Source: Nageia nagi (taxonomy: Eukaryota; Pinophyta). From it: a stretch of DNA of 64,000 bases. This document shows positions 23,773-36,048 of this stretch, one piece after another. The notes beneath the pieces are model-generated. The model did no database searches and was not told the origin of the DNA. It saw only the letters and a list, made by a program, of their open reading frames with translations. Positions within the stretch are counted from its first letter, which is position 1; each line of letters starts with the position of its first letter. The stretch is taken from contig JBITNC010000001.1 in assembly GCA_050084985.1 (NCBI GenBank), forward strand, positions 111,104,001 to 111,168,000, read 5' to 3'. A program made the translations under genes and the position numbers.

Positions 23773-24930
23773 CTTTTTTTCAACTAAAGGTTTGAAATTT
23801 TAAAAGTTTCAAAAGTAAGAGATCTGCTTTTTAGAAGATAAATCCAAGTATAAATAGAATAATTATCAATAAATATCAAAGTTTAAAGATTACCATTTAA
23901 TTAATGTGCTTGGAAAGGCCCCATAAGGTCTAAATAAAAAGCTTTAATTTTTATTTTTCTCTTTGTGTGTGTCTCCAAAGTTTATTCTAGGTTGTTTTGA
24001 TAAGATACATTTTTCACATAAACCACCATCTACATTAACCTTTGGAAGACCAACTACCATTTTTTTGTTATACATATCTAACATGCTTTGATAATTCAAA
24101 TATCCTAATCTAGTATGCCATAATTTTGAATTATCACCAACATACATAACAAATAATGATTACTTGTAATTAGTTATGAAGATAGTACATATAAATAATT
24201 GGAAAGAAACCTTCTCCAACAATTTCTCAATCATCATTCTTGATAACACAACTATTATCTCTAAAATGAATGCTCTTGCCTTGAGAGACAATTTGCCTTA
24301 CAAAAATAAGATTAAGAGCAAGGTTAGGAACATACAAAACATCATTTAGAATATATTTTCCTATTCTAATATTTCCAATTCCTTCAACCATAATTTATGA
24401 ATTATCACAAATTTTTACATCATTATAATCTAAATCTAATGCAATAGATTAAGATTTAGAATTTGATATATAGTTTGCGCAACCTAAATCTATAATCTAA
24501 GAGTTTGAATTAAGATTCTTTTACATGATGTTAAACAAGTTACCATTGCTATGTATTCTTATTTTTCTTTTTTATAGTGTTTCTTTTTTATCACCTTTTA
24601 TATTGTTTAAAGCATTTTTTTTTTGTAAAAATCACTTTCCTTATGTCCAAAATAAACACAAAAATTAAAATTTCTATTAAACTTGGATTTTTGTTGTTAA
24701 TTTTTAGAGTTTTTTCTTCCATTTTCTTTTACTATTATTTTATTCATTCAAAGCAATAGTTATTTGATTATGATTTTGCACTTTTTTTTTTTATCCTTCT
24801 TTCATTTTGAAAGTTTCTTCATGTTATACAAGAAAATTTGAAATCTCTCCTAAAGTTGGCAAGTTTTCTTCTTGATCAAATCTAGTATTTAAAAAAATTA
24901 TAAAATATTTAAAATTTTCACTAAGATTTG
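23773..24930 (-). pseudogene. Copia-C gag end, protease, GAG-pre-integrase and integrase N-terminus
   Basis: Reading right to left: a gag tail with zinc-knuckle-like NFCVYFGHKESDFYKK (near 24650), a protease start with DSGCANYISNS (near 24480) and VEGIGNIRIGKYILNDVLYV, then GAG-pre-integrase open at 23944-24147 (KLWHTRLGYLNYQSMLDMYN, LCEKCILSKQ). The integrase start breaks off at FKPLVEK by the Tat-1 insertion and resumes at 15147. The 5' part of gag and the LTR are not seen. Stops are frequent. Confidence 0.85.
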
Positions 24931-24955
24931 TGAGGATGATGAAGATTATAATAAA

Positions 24956-25573
24956 ATGGACCTAGTAGATATTGAGAAAACTAATGAAAACATACATGAT
25001 TGGATATATATATATATATATAGTGACTTGCAAAACCAAAGTGAATTGTCAAATGCTGAATGGATAATTACTATAAGTATATTGGATAATGATACAATAT
25101 ATAATGAAAAGTTTAAGGAGATGTCAAAAATTGAAAAGTACAATGTTTTTATTGAATGTGCTAAGTTTATTAAAAAATGTAGATAAGAAAAACCAGGTCT
25201 ATTTCATTTAGAAAATTAGAGAAAATAGAAGATAAATTAGATATACCTTTGGCAAGAGTATTTGATAAAAAAAGATTAGTTTGATGAAGAGTTTAATATT
25301 TGAACAAGAGAATGGCATGAGTATAATGATGAAAAATTATTTAACATGATGAATAAGAAACAACAACATCAAATCATTGATAAATTTGAAAAAATAATGA
25401 AAACATCTAGAAAAGAGAAATTTGGACCATTTGAATGCTTAAAACATAAAGATAAAGATGAAAACATAATAGAAGGAGGTATAGTAGGATATGTGGAAAT
25501 TAATAAAAAGAAGAAAAATATTGCTAAAAGTAGATTGCAAAAAAAATATATCAATGTTAAAATGGATAGTTGA
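24956..25573 (+). pseudogene. Degenerate open frames of unknown function in Tat-2
   Basis: Two open stretches, 24956-25186 (76 codons) and 25346-25573 (75 codons), are separated by stops. They are hydrophilic and lysine-rich (KKQQHQIIDKFEKIMK, GYVEINKKKK). A (TA)n run at 25005-25022 is translated as alternating Tyr-Ile, a sign of non-functional sequence. Position in the 3' half is like the frames at 11514-12395. I recognise no domain. Confidence 0.35.
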
Positions 25574-27459
25574 TCATGTCTTGTCTTGCATTTCATATAG
25601 GGTAGGATTGAATTTTCGCATTCTAGTTGCATTGTTAGGTGCATAATCATGCTAGTTGCATTTCATATTGTCATGCATTATTGTGTTGTGCGATATTCCT
25701 TTGATCTTGGGGAATTTATAGAATTTAATATTACAAGTAGTTCTTTGCTCTTGGAGGACTCTAAAGAATTCAAGAAACATAGTTTAGGTTTTGCAGATGT
25801 TGCATATTCATTGTTTGAAGTTGCTTACTTATGCATTTTTGTGAGTTATTATAAATTGCTTATTTTGCATAACAAATCAAAAGTTATTTTCAATTTTTGC
25901 TAAAAAGTGATCAGAAGTGTGAAACAATGGAAACTAAGGTTTTTATAAAAAATGAAATATTTCTTTTGCAAAAAGATGAAAAAATAGGTTTACAGGAAAA
26001 AATATTGTTTTGTAGGGGTAGGGTATGGAGTTTTGCCACTATGTTCTAAGAGGTGTACTTGCATTTTGAGAGGTGAATCTAGAAAATTTGATGATTGTAA
26101 TGACTAGATATTTAAAAAATATGCAAATTCAAAAAAAATCATCTAAAAATTCCTTTTAGATAAAAAATTATAGGTATTTTAAGTTTTAGGTTTGGTAAGC
26201 ATAAAATAGGTTTATTTTCGCTCTTAAATCAATCATTTTTGCTTAGAATGTGATTAGGTCATATGATTTTTGTTAAAATTTATGATTCTAACTTTATGAT
26301 ACAAAAATAATGAGCTTAATTAGATATGTACAACAAAATTTATACTTATTGGAAGTTGGTAGTCTTTTTTTTTTTATAATTTCAAGTTTACAAGGATTAC
26401 TTATCATGAACCAAGAGGATCAAAATGTGGAAAAGAGTTAATAAAATGCTAAAAATTTAAGGATAAGCATGTTTTAGGTATTTGAATATGTTTTTTTAAT
26501 TGGATTTCATGATTTAAAAAAATTTGGAGTTATTCTTAAGTTGAGCTAAATATTATCGAAAAAATTATCAAAAAGCTGTAAAAGTTGTAAAAGTGAAAAT
26601 GTTGCTCCCAAAACCTTCAAGTCACTTTTGAATAAGGTATGGATGAATATTTCATCTTTGTTCTTAAAATTTTTAAGTTAATTTATTTTATAAGAAATCA
26701 TGGAAATGGATATAATTTCGAGTTTTGGTGTCAAATTATCAATCTACAAGTTGTATTAGCAATGATACGAGTTTTGATATGTGATAAATTGAGAATGTTA
26801 TGAGTTTGATAAGCCTAAGGATGTAATAATTTTTTTATTCCATGATTTTGATACTTTTTAAGATGAATGGATATGAAATATTTGACTCTTTCCTTCATAA
26901 GTAATTTGGGGGCAATTAGTTGGTCAGTTTTAAAAAATTTCAATTGGGATTAGGGGCATGTTGAGCAGTGATTTGAGTTGATTCAAATTCAATATCAAAT
27001 ATTTCAGAGTTATATAATATGCTTTAGTGTGTAATTTTAGTTATTATTTCATATTTTAAATGAGATTTTAGTATGTAAGACTTTTCCTAAGGTAAGGGCC
27101 AAGTTTTTGAGAAACTTTTATGGAAAACTCTAGGAGTCAATGCTTAGAGTTAGGTAGACATTTAATATGATTAGCTTAGATTTTATATTGTTAATCTTAT
27201 CAATGGTAGAAAATTAAAATTTTGGGTAATTTTTATTAAGATTGCTAGGAGACACTACTCGACACATGATGAAATTTTGCATTCAAATTTTTGATTTATT
27301 TCATATGAGTGAATTTAGTCCAAAAAGAGGTTAGTTCTCTAATATTTTAGAAAGTCCTTTGTGATTGGGGACTTAAAATAAGTCAAGTTGATAAAGTTAA
27401 ATTTCTATCTTTTGCTCTTCATATTAATAATGTTTTAGTCTTAATGATATTGTTGGATG
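25574..27459 (+). other. Tat-2 non-coding 3' region
   Basis: AT-rich DNA without a usable frame, matching parts of 12400-13700. The open frame at 25649-25903 is not conserved there and looks fortuitous. Confidence 0.6.
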
Positions 27460-27474
27460 ATTTTATGCCTTATG

Positions 27475-27660
27475 ATATATTGGTTATCATATAATGTTTA
27501 CCATATCATATTTATCATATCATATTTTTCATATTATGTTTATCATATAATATTCATCATATCATACTTTTCATATCATGCTTTTCATATCATGTTTGTC
27601 ATATCATGTTTGTTATATCATGTTTATCATATAATATTTGTCATATTAGTCTTATCATTA
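27475..27660 (+). repeat. Short tandem repeat of TATCATATCATGTTT type
   Basis: About eleven degenerate units of 14-17 bp alternate TTATCATATCAT with GTTTATCATATAAT or CTTTTCATATCAT. The frame at 27457-27672 (FIISYFSYY repeats) is only the translation of this array. Confidence 0.82.
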
Positions 27661-28292
27661 ATCTCTCTATAAGAGAAGGGAACTCTTATCAAGACCTCTC
27701 CAAAAGGTGGGGCATGCTTATCAATATGTCTCCAAAAGGTGGGGCATGTTGTTGCTTTAAGGTAAGTCCTCTTAAGTGGGGATAGCATTTTTTATATGTT
27801 GACATTGGCTTATGCTTTAAGATATTTTGATGATCTTAATATATAAGATGTATAGCTTTTATTGTAATAATTGATATATTTAAAATGATTATATGTTTGA
27901 TCCTTTTTCACATTATACATGCATGTTTCATCTCTTGTACTTAACTTTTTAGGAAAATTATAAATGATCCCAATGATGTAACAATAAGTATGTGAAAAAG
28001 GTGATTCATTTACTTACCTGGGTTTCTTATCATAAAAGTTTTTTATCATGATTATCATATCAAACTTATCTTTTCTTAAGCATGATGCTTTACATATCAT
28101 GCTTTATCAAATGCATGTTCATATCATACTTATTATGATTTTAAAAATACTTGTAATATCATATAATGATTATTATAAATTACTTGTCATAGTTGTTAAA
28201 TGATGCTTATCACATATCTAGTTATTATATCTTATCATTATTATCATTGAATACTTTACACATTATGGTTATCATATCATATTATTATGGCT
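27661..28292 (+). other. Tat-2 spacer between two tandem arrays
   Basis: Near 27700 a short direct repeat (CTCCAAAAGGTGGGGCATG, 27699 and 27728) is seen. The rest is AT-rich with scattered TATCAT words and no gene. Confidence 0.55.
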
Positions 28293-28640
28293 CTTATCGT
28301 TTGTTCCTTTGTAAGGGAGGGACAATATTATCAAAACTCCATGTAAACATGGTAACTTGGAGGTCCATGTTAGTCACATTCTTATCATTTGTCTCTCTAT
28401 AGGGGGGAACAACCTTATCAAAATACATGGAAATATGGTGGCTTTGAGGTCCAAGTTGGTCTCATTATTATCATTTGTTCCTTTGTAAGGGAGGGACAAC
28501 CTTATCAAAATCCATGGAAACATGGTGGCTTGGAGGTTCAAGTTGGTCACATTCTTATCATTTATTCCTATGTAAGGGAGGTATAACCTTATCAAAATCC
28601 ATGGCAACATGGTGACTTGGAGGCCCAAGTCTACCACATA
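28293..28640 (+). repeat. 87-bp tandem repeat, four units
   Basis: Units begin at 28293, 28381, 28467 and 28554. Each has CTTATCATTTGTTCC, GTAAGGGAGGGACAACCTTA, TCCATGGAAACATGGTGGCT and CCAAGTTGGTCACATT. Open frames on both strands here are translations of the array. Tat-1 has related units at 16220-16440. Arrays in the 3' untranslated part are known in Tat/Ogre elements. Confidence 0.92.
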
Positions 28641-28701
28641 AAATTAGCAAGCCCTCATCATCATGTTGAGGCAATATATTCTCATACTCTTAGTGGATAA
28701 G

Positions 28702-29186
28702 TGTTGGAATTTATAATGCATTATTGTAAGGTTTAGTAATAATCCTCTTTGTAAATTCACTAATACTTAATGGTATCACTAGATATCTTAAGTATTTAAA
28801 TGAATATGATGATGTAACTTGTCCTTCACTCCATTTCATGAGCATGCCCCATGGGTAAAAGGGAGTAGCATGCCATGCCTTTGTACAATGTTAAAAAGGG
28901 TGATCCAAATGGGGATTTTGGCCTATAAATAGGGCCCCTTTTTGTGATCACTCACCAATTTATGAAGCAAAGTTATGCTCTAGGATAGTGTTTAATAGAA
29001 TTGTAAGTGAGTTATCTTTGTGAATGAAGTAAGATCTAGTTAATAGATATACTCCTAGTTGGAGGAACCACTTTATATCTTGAGTCACTTTGTGAGATTA
29101 TATTCATGATTTATCTTGATGTTAGTATGAGCTTACATGAGATCTCGGTAGTTTAAGATTGTATTAGTTATATTTCAATCCCTTCA
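28702..29186 (+). repeat. Copia-B 5' LTR (485 bp)
   Basis: TGTTGGAATTTATAATGC at the start, CCCTTCA at the end. TATAAATA lies at 28924-28931. By eye it differs from the 3' LTR at about nine of the first 130 positions, so the insertion is old. Confidence 0.94.
28924..28931 (+). promoter_or_regulatory. Copia-B LTR TATA box
   Basis: GGCCTATAAATAGG is kept in the Copia-A 3' LTR (10349-10356) and Copia-B 3' LTR (36985-36992), the expected promoter place in U3. Confidence 0.75.
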
Positions 29187-29188
29187 TT

Positions 29189-29200
29189 TGGTATTAGAGC
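29189..29200 (+). other. Copia-B primer binding site (initiator-Met tRNA)
   Basis: TGGTATTAGAGC starts two bases after the LTR and matches the plant initiator-Met site at 11 of 12 bases. Confidence 0.88.
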
Positions 29201-29527
29201 ATTGGTGTGGAGGCTCTTGTTCAACTTCTTGGAGGCTTCATCTTTCTTGGAGGTCTTCTTTATCTCTTTTTTCTTTGAGGTGAAGGGGTAAACTCAAGAG
29301 GAAGTATAAATACCTTGCCTATTTTTTGGATCATCTCATCATAATTCTAACAATTTTATGAGCTAGTATAAGAACATTTACTTGCATGTTATTGCTATAA
29401 TTCTTTTTTATAACAAAAAATATTTTGTTAGTTACCTTAAATTTGTTTATGACATAGCAATAATATGTTATAATATTTTTTTAAAATATTTTTTTACATA
29501 AAGTTTGTGTAAAAATGTTAAAATTAG

Positions 29528-29531
<4 letters not shown>

Positions 29532-29575
<44 letters not shown>
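29532..29575. repeat. (TA)n microsatellite, about 22 units
   Basis: An uninterrupted alternating TA run inside the Copia-B leader. The equivalent place in Copia-A has no such run, so it grew after the copies separated. Confidence 0.93.
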
Positions 29576-29578
<3 letters not shown>

Positions 29579-31100
29579 AATTAAAAAAAAAGGAAGGGAG
29601 AGGTGTAAGTTAATTTCTATATCTATATGTTTATAGAGTGTTTACATATAACATTTAAGCAATGCAAAAATATTTAATATTTATAAACTATTTTGTAATG
29701 AAAATTTTTTGTTGAATTATGATATTTTTTGGATGAGGTCGACCAAATCCCACCTAGCTCCTTCATGGAAGCTTCCTATGCTTTTTTTTCTCCTCTCTTG
29801 GTCCTTGCGCAAGGTCAAATGTGCTCTTTTTTTCCTTATCTAATGTGGCAACAAATCTTTAGAGGAAGCAACCATAGTGTTGCTCTCCATGTTTATTTGT
29901 AGGTTTTGCTTCCATGATTGAGCTTTTCCATATTTCCATTCATAACAAGCCAGAGTAGAGGTGATGTCATGCCTTTTTTAGACCAACTCTACCTATGTTG
30001 CCCTCATCCAAACCCTCATATGCATGGCTTGAGAATAGCAAGTAAGATATTAGGGGTTAAGTGGGGATTTTAAACCCCAATGCCTCCTCCTTATCAAATC
30101 CATCCCTCACCCTCAATAAGCTCCTTCTTCTATTTCCAACCTCTTTTTCTCAAGCACTGCCCCCTCGTAGTTGTTTCTTTGACCTTCGCCCCTTTTCTTT
30201 GAGGAAAATAGGAAGATGAATTGATCTAGTTGAGCCCTCATGGTGTGTGATATCATGTACCCTATAGAGTGGCATCTAACCCTGCATGACCACCCACTGG
30301 ACTCCATAGTGGACCTCTTGGCCCTCCTCTTCATCACAGCCTTAGCTTCGCTACAAACTTGCATAGCCTTCCAAGGAGCCCTCGACCCTCTTTTTTTTCT
30401 TTTTTCCTTCTCCTTTCTCTCCTCTAACTGTGTGATGCTTTCCCTCCTTGATCACTCAATTGTTTTTCTCTTTTCTCTCCTTCAAGCTGATAAGGCTCTT
30501 TTAATAAAAAACAAATTTAGCTAAGTATTTAATTTTTATCTCATCTAGTTCAAATTCATCATGATTTACTTATCTGCTTAACATGCAAGTCATAATTTTT
30601 TTTAATGAGCCTATCTTAGCATGGAGTAAGAGGTTAAAAATTAGTATTAATGAACTTACATGGAGTATAGATCTCCACTCTTCATTTAATTCTTGCATGA
30701 ATGATAGGTAGTTCATGATGATTTCTTATATAAGGAAAGTATTTTTTTATATATTGTTCTTAAGTAAAAATGGAGGATATATTTTTAAGTAAATTTTCCT
30801 TGGCCAATATGCATTAAAAAATCTTTTTTTTAGTGCTTATAACTATGGCAATTTTTTTACCTCCATTTACTTAGGTAAAAATGGTAATTGTTTAACATAG
30901 TATTTTTTTCCCTTAAGTGATAAATTTGTTTACTAAAGTAAAACTTGCAATGTTTTAATACTATACTAAGCATTTATTGAAGGGATCCTTTTTTTAGGTA
31001 AAAAAGGAGGGAAATATTTATGAATTTCTTTACTTAAATGTTTAGATCCCTTATGCTTAGAATGCATATTTATCTCTTGGAAACTTTATGGATATTTTAC

Positions 31101-31236
31101 TTAATGGGAATAATGCATGCTTATTATTTAATTTTTTAAGTTAATAGAAATGATGTATGCTTATTACTTAATTTTTTAAGTTAATGGAATGATGCATGCT
31201 TATTACTTAAATTTTTAAGTTATGATAATGATGCAT
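31101..31236 (+). repeat. 40-bp tandem repeat, about 3.4 units
   Basis: Units at 31101, 31141 and 31181 and a partial at 31220. Each reads TTAATGGAATGATGCATGC then TTATTACTTAATTTTTTAAG. This expansion is not seen in Copia-A. Confidence 0.9.
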
Positions 31237-32137
31237 TTGATGACTTCCTAATTTTTATTTCCTTATGCAAAGTATGGAATGGATTTGTGCAAAATAAGGA
31301 ATGATGTAAAGATGTCCTTAAGGGGTTGGTAAACAAAACCCATTGGACTTTTAGGTTTCAAATTACAAATAGATGATGTTTCATTTATGCACTTGACTTC
31401 ATATTTTGTACTTTTGGTTTATTTATTTATACAAAAATTATAAACATTAATTGAGCAACCCCTTAAAATGAACACATCCGTATGTACATTTCACAACATG
31501 ACTTATTTAGGGAGCCATGAGGTGAGAAAAGGTAAATTGAAGCCTTTAATCTAATGATCCAAATGGTAAAAAGTTCGTAATTCTCAATTGCCCCTAAGTC
31601 CTCTGTTGATCTGGATATAACTTCAATAGGTGGACATGCATGTGTGTAGTGATACCACATGTCTACACATCTATTCAAAGATTATCCTGATAACCTAGGA
31701 GGACAACTTGAAACCTAATCAATATTAATCATTTGGTCGATCCATTATATATCATAACATTGGAAAATAGTAGGTACTCCTCCTTATGAGAGTATATTAC
31801 TACCTAAGGTGAACTGGTTGAGGATTGATAATACTTGGGTCCAACTTGCAAGCATCTAGGTGAAAGCCTAATTTTTAGATACGAAAATAAGCCTCAACAA
31901 TATCACTTACAATTTTTGGTACTTTGTGATGACAAAAGTGTTGGCTACATGGGTTATTTATAAGTTTCTATTGTAAACATTTACACATGTGAACTTTATC
32001 AAGCATGTCCTTTCGTTAAACTTAACATGTATGATTGATTTACTTGAATAAATCTAAAATATGATTAGATAATTAAAACTAAACATATAATGTTGTTTTA
32101 GAATACATGATTATTTTTTCACATTCTCGTGTAGCAA

Positions 32138-33105
32138 ATGGGAGACACCTTCTTACCCAAGCACATTCTTGATGGTTACAAATTTAGTATTTAGAAACCT
32201 TAGATGAGAGATGAATTATAGGAAATAAAGCTTTAGCAAATAGTTAATGAGAACCTTATTGCTCCTACAGATGAGAAGGCACTTGAGGCATACAACATGA
32301 AGAATGAATTGGCAACCTCTATGATTGTTTGTGTAGTATCAAATGATGTGCTCCTTATGATTTTATTCTCAACCTCAGCAAAGGAAGCTTGGAATAAGCT
32401 TAAGAAAATATACCTTAGATTTAAGTTCTCAAGAAGGTTCACTATTCTCCAAAAGTTATTTCAATCTCATCAAGGGGAAGATGAAAATGTTTTCATCTAC
32501 TTAAATAAAATTATTTATCTTAAGACCCAATTTGTTGCTTATGGATGTAATTGGATCAACAATGAGTTCATGGTCTTCATCATTCTCCAAAGCTTTTATT
32601 CAAATTTTGGTAACTTTGTGATGGTAATTGAGACTAGGCTTGATGATGATGAAGGAGTATTCTCCCATGAGAACCTTTCTAGGCTCCTTCTGAAGCATAA
32701 GGAAACTCTTAACAAAAAGATGTTGATCTCTTCTTCAAAGAATAATAATGTTGCTTTGGGAGCAATCAAAACTCATTTCAAAAAGAAATTTAATCATCAT
32801 AAGAAATATTATCCTTCTTCCTCTAAAAGGTTTGAGAAAAGGGGCAACAACATTAATAATAACAACTACTTCAAGCAAAGAGATGGAAAAGGTAAGGCAA
32901 GCAAACCAAATCTCAAGGCAAAGTTCAATGAAAATTATAACCTTTATGGCATTCATGGTCATAAAAAATTTGATTACTTCAAATATAAGAGAGAAGAAAA
33001 GAATAAAGGTAATGAAAATGTAAAAAACTTAAAAGGGAAGAAGAATATAAAAGCTGTATTTACTGTTGCACTCTACTCCATGACTCTTTCCTTTTCATTT
33101 GATTA
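32138..33105 (+). pseudogene. Copia-B gag remnant (UBN2 type)
   Basis: The frame starts at ATG 32138 (MGDTFLPKHILDGYKFSI). A Trp codon has become TAG and Gln codons have become TAG within the first 30 codons. From 32297 it is open for 269 codons: AWNKLKKIYL, GEDENVFIYLNKIIYLKTQF, NLSRLLLKHKETLNKKMLIS, then Asn- and Lys-rich linker. The zinc-knuckle site reads NLYGIHGHKKFDYFK; the His and Gly-His remain but the cysteines are Tyr or missing, as in Copia-A. Confidence 0.9.
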
Positions 33106-34440
33106 GATTGTTGACTCTTATTGCACTAATTACCTATGCTTTGAAAAAGATAAGTTTAAAATTTTTTATAAGTATAGAAAAGATGCAGTTGTGATAGGTG
33201 ATAATTCTATCCTTGAATTCTAAGGAATTGAGAGTGTGTTGATTCACGAAAATATTCTTGAAAATGTGCTCTATGTTACTAAACTTAGGATGAACCTTCT
33301 CTCTGTGATTCAAGTTGTAAGAAAAAGGTACTCATTTGAGTTCAACTCACACTCTTGGTGCATTAAGAAAAGACTTGCCATGTTGGTTAAAGGGTTTGTG
33401 GAAGATAATCTCTGCATTATGGATCAAGTTCCAACAAAGATGTGTTTTGCTATAAATGTGTGTTTTAGAGTTAATCTTTGGCATCAATGTTTAGGAAAAC
33501 TTTACCATAAGAGTATTCAAATCATGAAAGACCAAGAACTTATGAAGGTTTGCCTTCAATTTCATCTTTAATTGGTGTATGTGAGAAGTGCATCCTAGGT
33601 AAGATGAATAGATAAAGTTTTAAAAAAGAGAAGGCAATAAGGGCATCTCAACCTCTTTAGCTTGTGTATTCAGATTTGATGCGTTCATTTTAAACTAAGT
33701 CACTTAGGGGTGCTTCTTATGTCTTGAACTTCATTGATGAATTTAGTAGGATGACATTTGGCTATCTACTCGAGCACAAGGATCAAACCTTTGAAAGTTT
33801 AAGAATTTTAAGGTCATAGTTGAAAATCAAAAAACCTTAAAATCAAGATGTTGAGATCAGAAAATGGGGGAGAATATAATAGAAATGAGTTTAATGTCTA
33901 TTGTGTTAAGTATGGAATTAAGAGGCAGTTTACAATTCCCTACACTCCTTAATAGAATAGTGTTATTGAAAAGAAAAATAGGATAATTATGGAGATGGCT
34001 AGATGCATGTTGGGTAATCTTCCTAGTTTCTTATGGGGTGAAGTTATGAGCATTACTATTCACACCTTGAATAGGTGTCCCACAAATTCCATTCAAGGTA
34101 AAACTCCATTTGAGGTATGGTCAGGAATAAAATCTAATTTCTGATCTTAAAGTGTTTGGTTGTGAAGTATCCTTCTATATTGTTTCTGAGAAAATAAAAA
34201 AGTTAGATAAAATAGGTGAAAATGGATCATTGTGAGTTATGACAATTAGCATAGAGGCTATAGGATCTACACTCCATCCTACAAAGGAGTGTTAGTTTTA
34301 AAGGATGTAAAGTTCAATGAACTTCTTGAAGAATCTATTTCTAATGAGAATGTTGATAATCTAGATGACTCATCAGTTGCACCTAACTATTTAGATATTG
34401 ATGTAGATAAGTTATCTCAGGAATAAAATTCTCTAACATA
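33106..34440 (+). pseudogene. Copia-B protease, GAG-pre-integrase and integrase remnant
   Basis: The protease active site reads DSY instead of DSG (near 33113), preceded by a Trp-to-stop. 33236-33571 is open and includes NVLYVTKLRMNLLSVIQVVR and NLWHQCLGKLYHKSIQIMKD. Integrase pieces at 33660-34180 include GYLLEHKDQTFES, then LRSENGGEY, where the second catalytic Asp is Glu, and NRCPTNSIQGKTPFEVW. Frameshifts near 33800 and 34140. Confidence 0.87.
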
Positions 34441-35370
34441 AAGGATAACAAGGAGCATGACCTTAAACAAATCTTTATTTACCAAAATTGATAACAAAAA
34501 TGAGCTCTCATCATTCAAAGAAGCTTCAAAGCATGAGTGTTGGATGGAAGCTATGAAAGTAGAGTATGAGATACTTATGAAAAATAAAACTTGGGACTTG
34601 GTTCCTTATTCTAATGAGAAGAATGTGATTAGTAATAAGTGGATCTATAAGGTCAAGTACAACTTAGTTGGGGATATTGAGAAACACAAGGTAAGGTTAG
34701 TAGCCAAAGGTTTTGCTCAAAAATATGGTGTTGATCATGAGAAAACCATTGCTTCCATGGTAAATATGCCCACTGTCAGGATAATTCTTTATCTTTCAAC
34801 AGCTTAAGGATGGAAATTTTTTTAACTTGATATCAAGAGTGCATTTCTCAATGGTGATTTAGATGTGAAAATATACATGAATCAACTAGAAGGGTTTATT
34901 ATGGAAGCTAAAAAGTCTTTTATGTGCAAGCTAAAGAAGTCATTGTATGGACTTAAGCAAGCACCTAAAACTTGGTACAAGAAGATTTTAGGATACTTTG
35001 CAGAGATTAGATTTTTCAAGTGTTTCTATGACTTCGATTTATATGTGCTCAATCAAGGAAAAGATATTGTCTTAATTCTCCTTTATGTGGATGATCTTAT
35101 GATAACTAAGAATAATGATGAAATCATTCAAGAGTGCATATTCAAACTTAAGGTAACATTTGAAATTATTAATCTTGGTCTCTTACACTAATACCTTGGA
35201 ATGCAAGTGTATTAATACAAAGATTGTACCTATCTTAGTCAATCCAAGTATATATCAAAAATCTTACAAAAATTTGAAATGGAAGAGTGTAGACATGCTA
35301 TAATCCTAGTCTCTCTTAGAATCACTATTTCTCTTAGCTCCAACTCTTAGTTGGTAGATGCTATAGCTTT
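34441..35370 (+). pseudogene. Copia-B reverse transcriptase remnant
   Basis: 34457-34807 is open (ECWMEAMKVEYEILMKNKTW, KHKVRLVAKGFAQKYGVDHE). 34865-35191 is open and includes KSLYGLKQAPKTWYKKIL, YVDDLMIT and LKVTFEIINLGLLH. A Gln-to-stop after STA (near 34806) separates them. The catalytic YVDD is kept. Confidence 0.9.
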
Positions 35371-36048
35371 CAAAAAATTAATTAGTAATCTTCTATATTT
35401 GACTATTTCCATGCTAGATATTACCTTTACAGTGAATCTGATGCACGATTCATGTAGAAACCATATGTTGAGCACCTTAATGTTGTTAAGTAGATCTTAA
35501 GGTATGTTACATGGATAAAAGATCTCACTATCAAATATTCCAAGTTACCTTCATTTGTTCTCTCAAGGTTTTCAGATTCTAATTATGGAGGAGATAAAGA
35601 TGACAAAAAATCAACCTTTGCATATGTGTTTAGCATTGGTTCAGGTGCTATCTCTTGGGCTTCCAAGAATAAGTCTATTATTTCTCTTTCCACCATAGAA
35701 CCTAAATACCGAGCCATGTCTATTACAGCCCATGAAGCTATTTGGCTTAGGCATCTTTTGAAAGAAATTAACTATGAGCAAGCTAGCCCATCTCTTATTT
35801 TTTTAAACAATTAGTTAGTTATTTCTTTAGCTAAGAGTTATGTGTTCTATTAGAGAATAAAACATGTGAAAATCTAGGCCCATTTCATTAGGTAAAAGGT
35901 TCTCAATGGTATCATACACCTAGAGTATTATTTATCAACCTTGAACTCTATTGATTTGTTCACCAAGCCCCTTCCTGAAGCTCAATTCTATAAGCTTAGG
36001 GATGCTAATAGGTTGGTGAAGTTTCCCTCAAAAGGGAGTGAAGTATGA
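35371..36048 (+). pseudogene. Copia-B RNase H remnant
   Basis: Blocks RYVTWIKDLTIKYSK, NYGGDKDDKKSTFAYVFSI, GAISWASKNKSIISLSTIE, AHEAIWLRHLLKEINYEQAS, then LVKFPSKGSEV at the terminal stop. Longest open run 35626-35814. Several CAG or CAA codons are now TAG or TAA, for instance at 35815. Confidence 0.88.

Larger units (their letters stand above)
24940..28701 (+). mobile_element. Tat-2 (plus), part 1: 3' region of a Tat-type element
   Basis: Together with 37219-37874 and the LTR at 37875 this is the 3' end of a plus-strand Tat element. Evidence: shared tandem units and flanking words with Tat-1, a polypurine tract, and an LTR starting TGTTAACACTTAAAAA. It is split by Copia-B after 28701. No pol domain is left; the upstream part is replaced by Copia-C. 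Confidence 0.78.
29201..32137 (+). other. Copia-B leader (about 2.9 kb)
   Basis: A long non-coding leader aligned with that of Copia-A. It holds a (TA)n tract (29532-29575), a C/T-rich section (29740-30500), where frames on both strands at 30113-30524 are not conserved, and a 40-bp tandem repeat. Copia leaders are usually far shorter. Confidence 0.78.

Noticed and set aside
15143-23777. Target-site duplication around Tat-1
   Set aside because: The five bases outside the LTRs do not match; nesting is supported by the split integrase instead.
28293-28640. Direct repeats resembling a CRISPR array
   Set aside because: Units are contiguous with no unique spacers, they lie in a plant Tat element, and a related array is in Tat-1. 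It is an ordinary tandem repeat.
30113-30524. Overlapping frames on both strands in the Copia-B leader
   Set aside because: They come from a C/T-rich stretch, lack a counterpart in Copia-A and show no domain.
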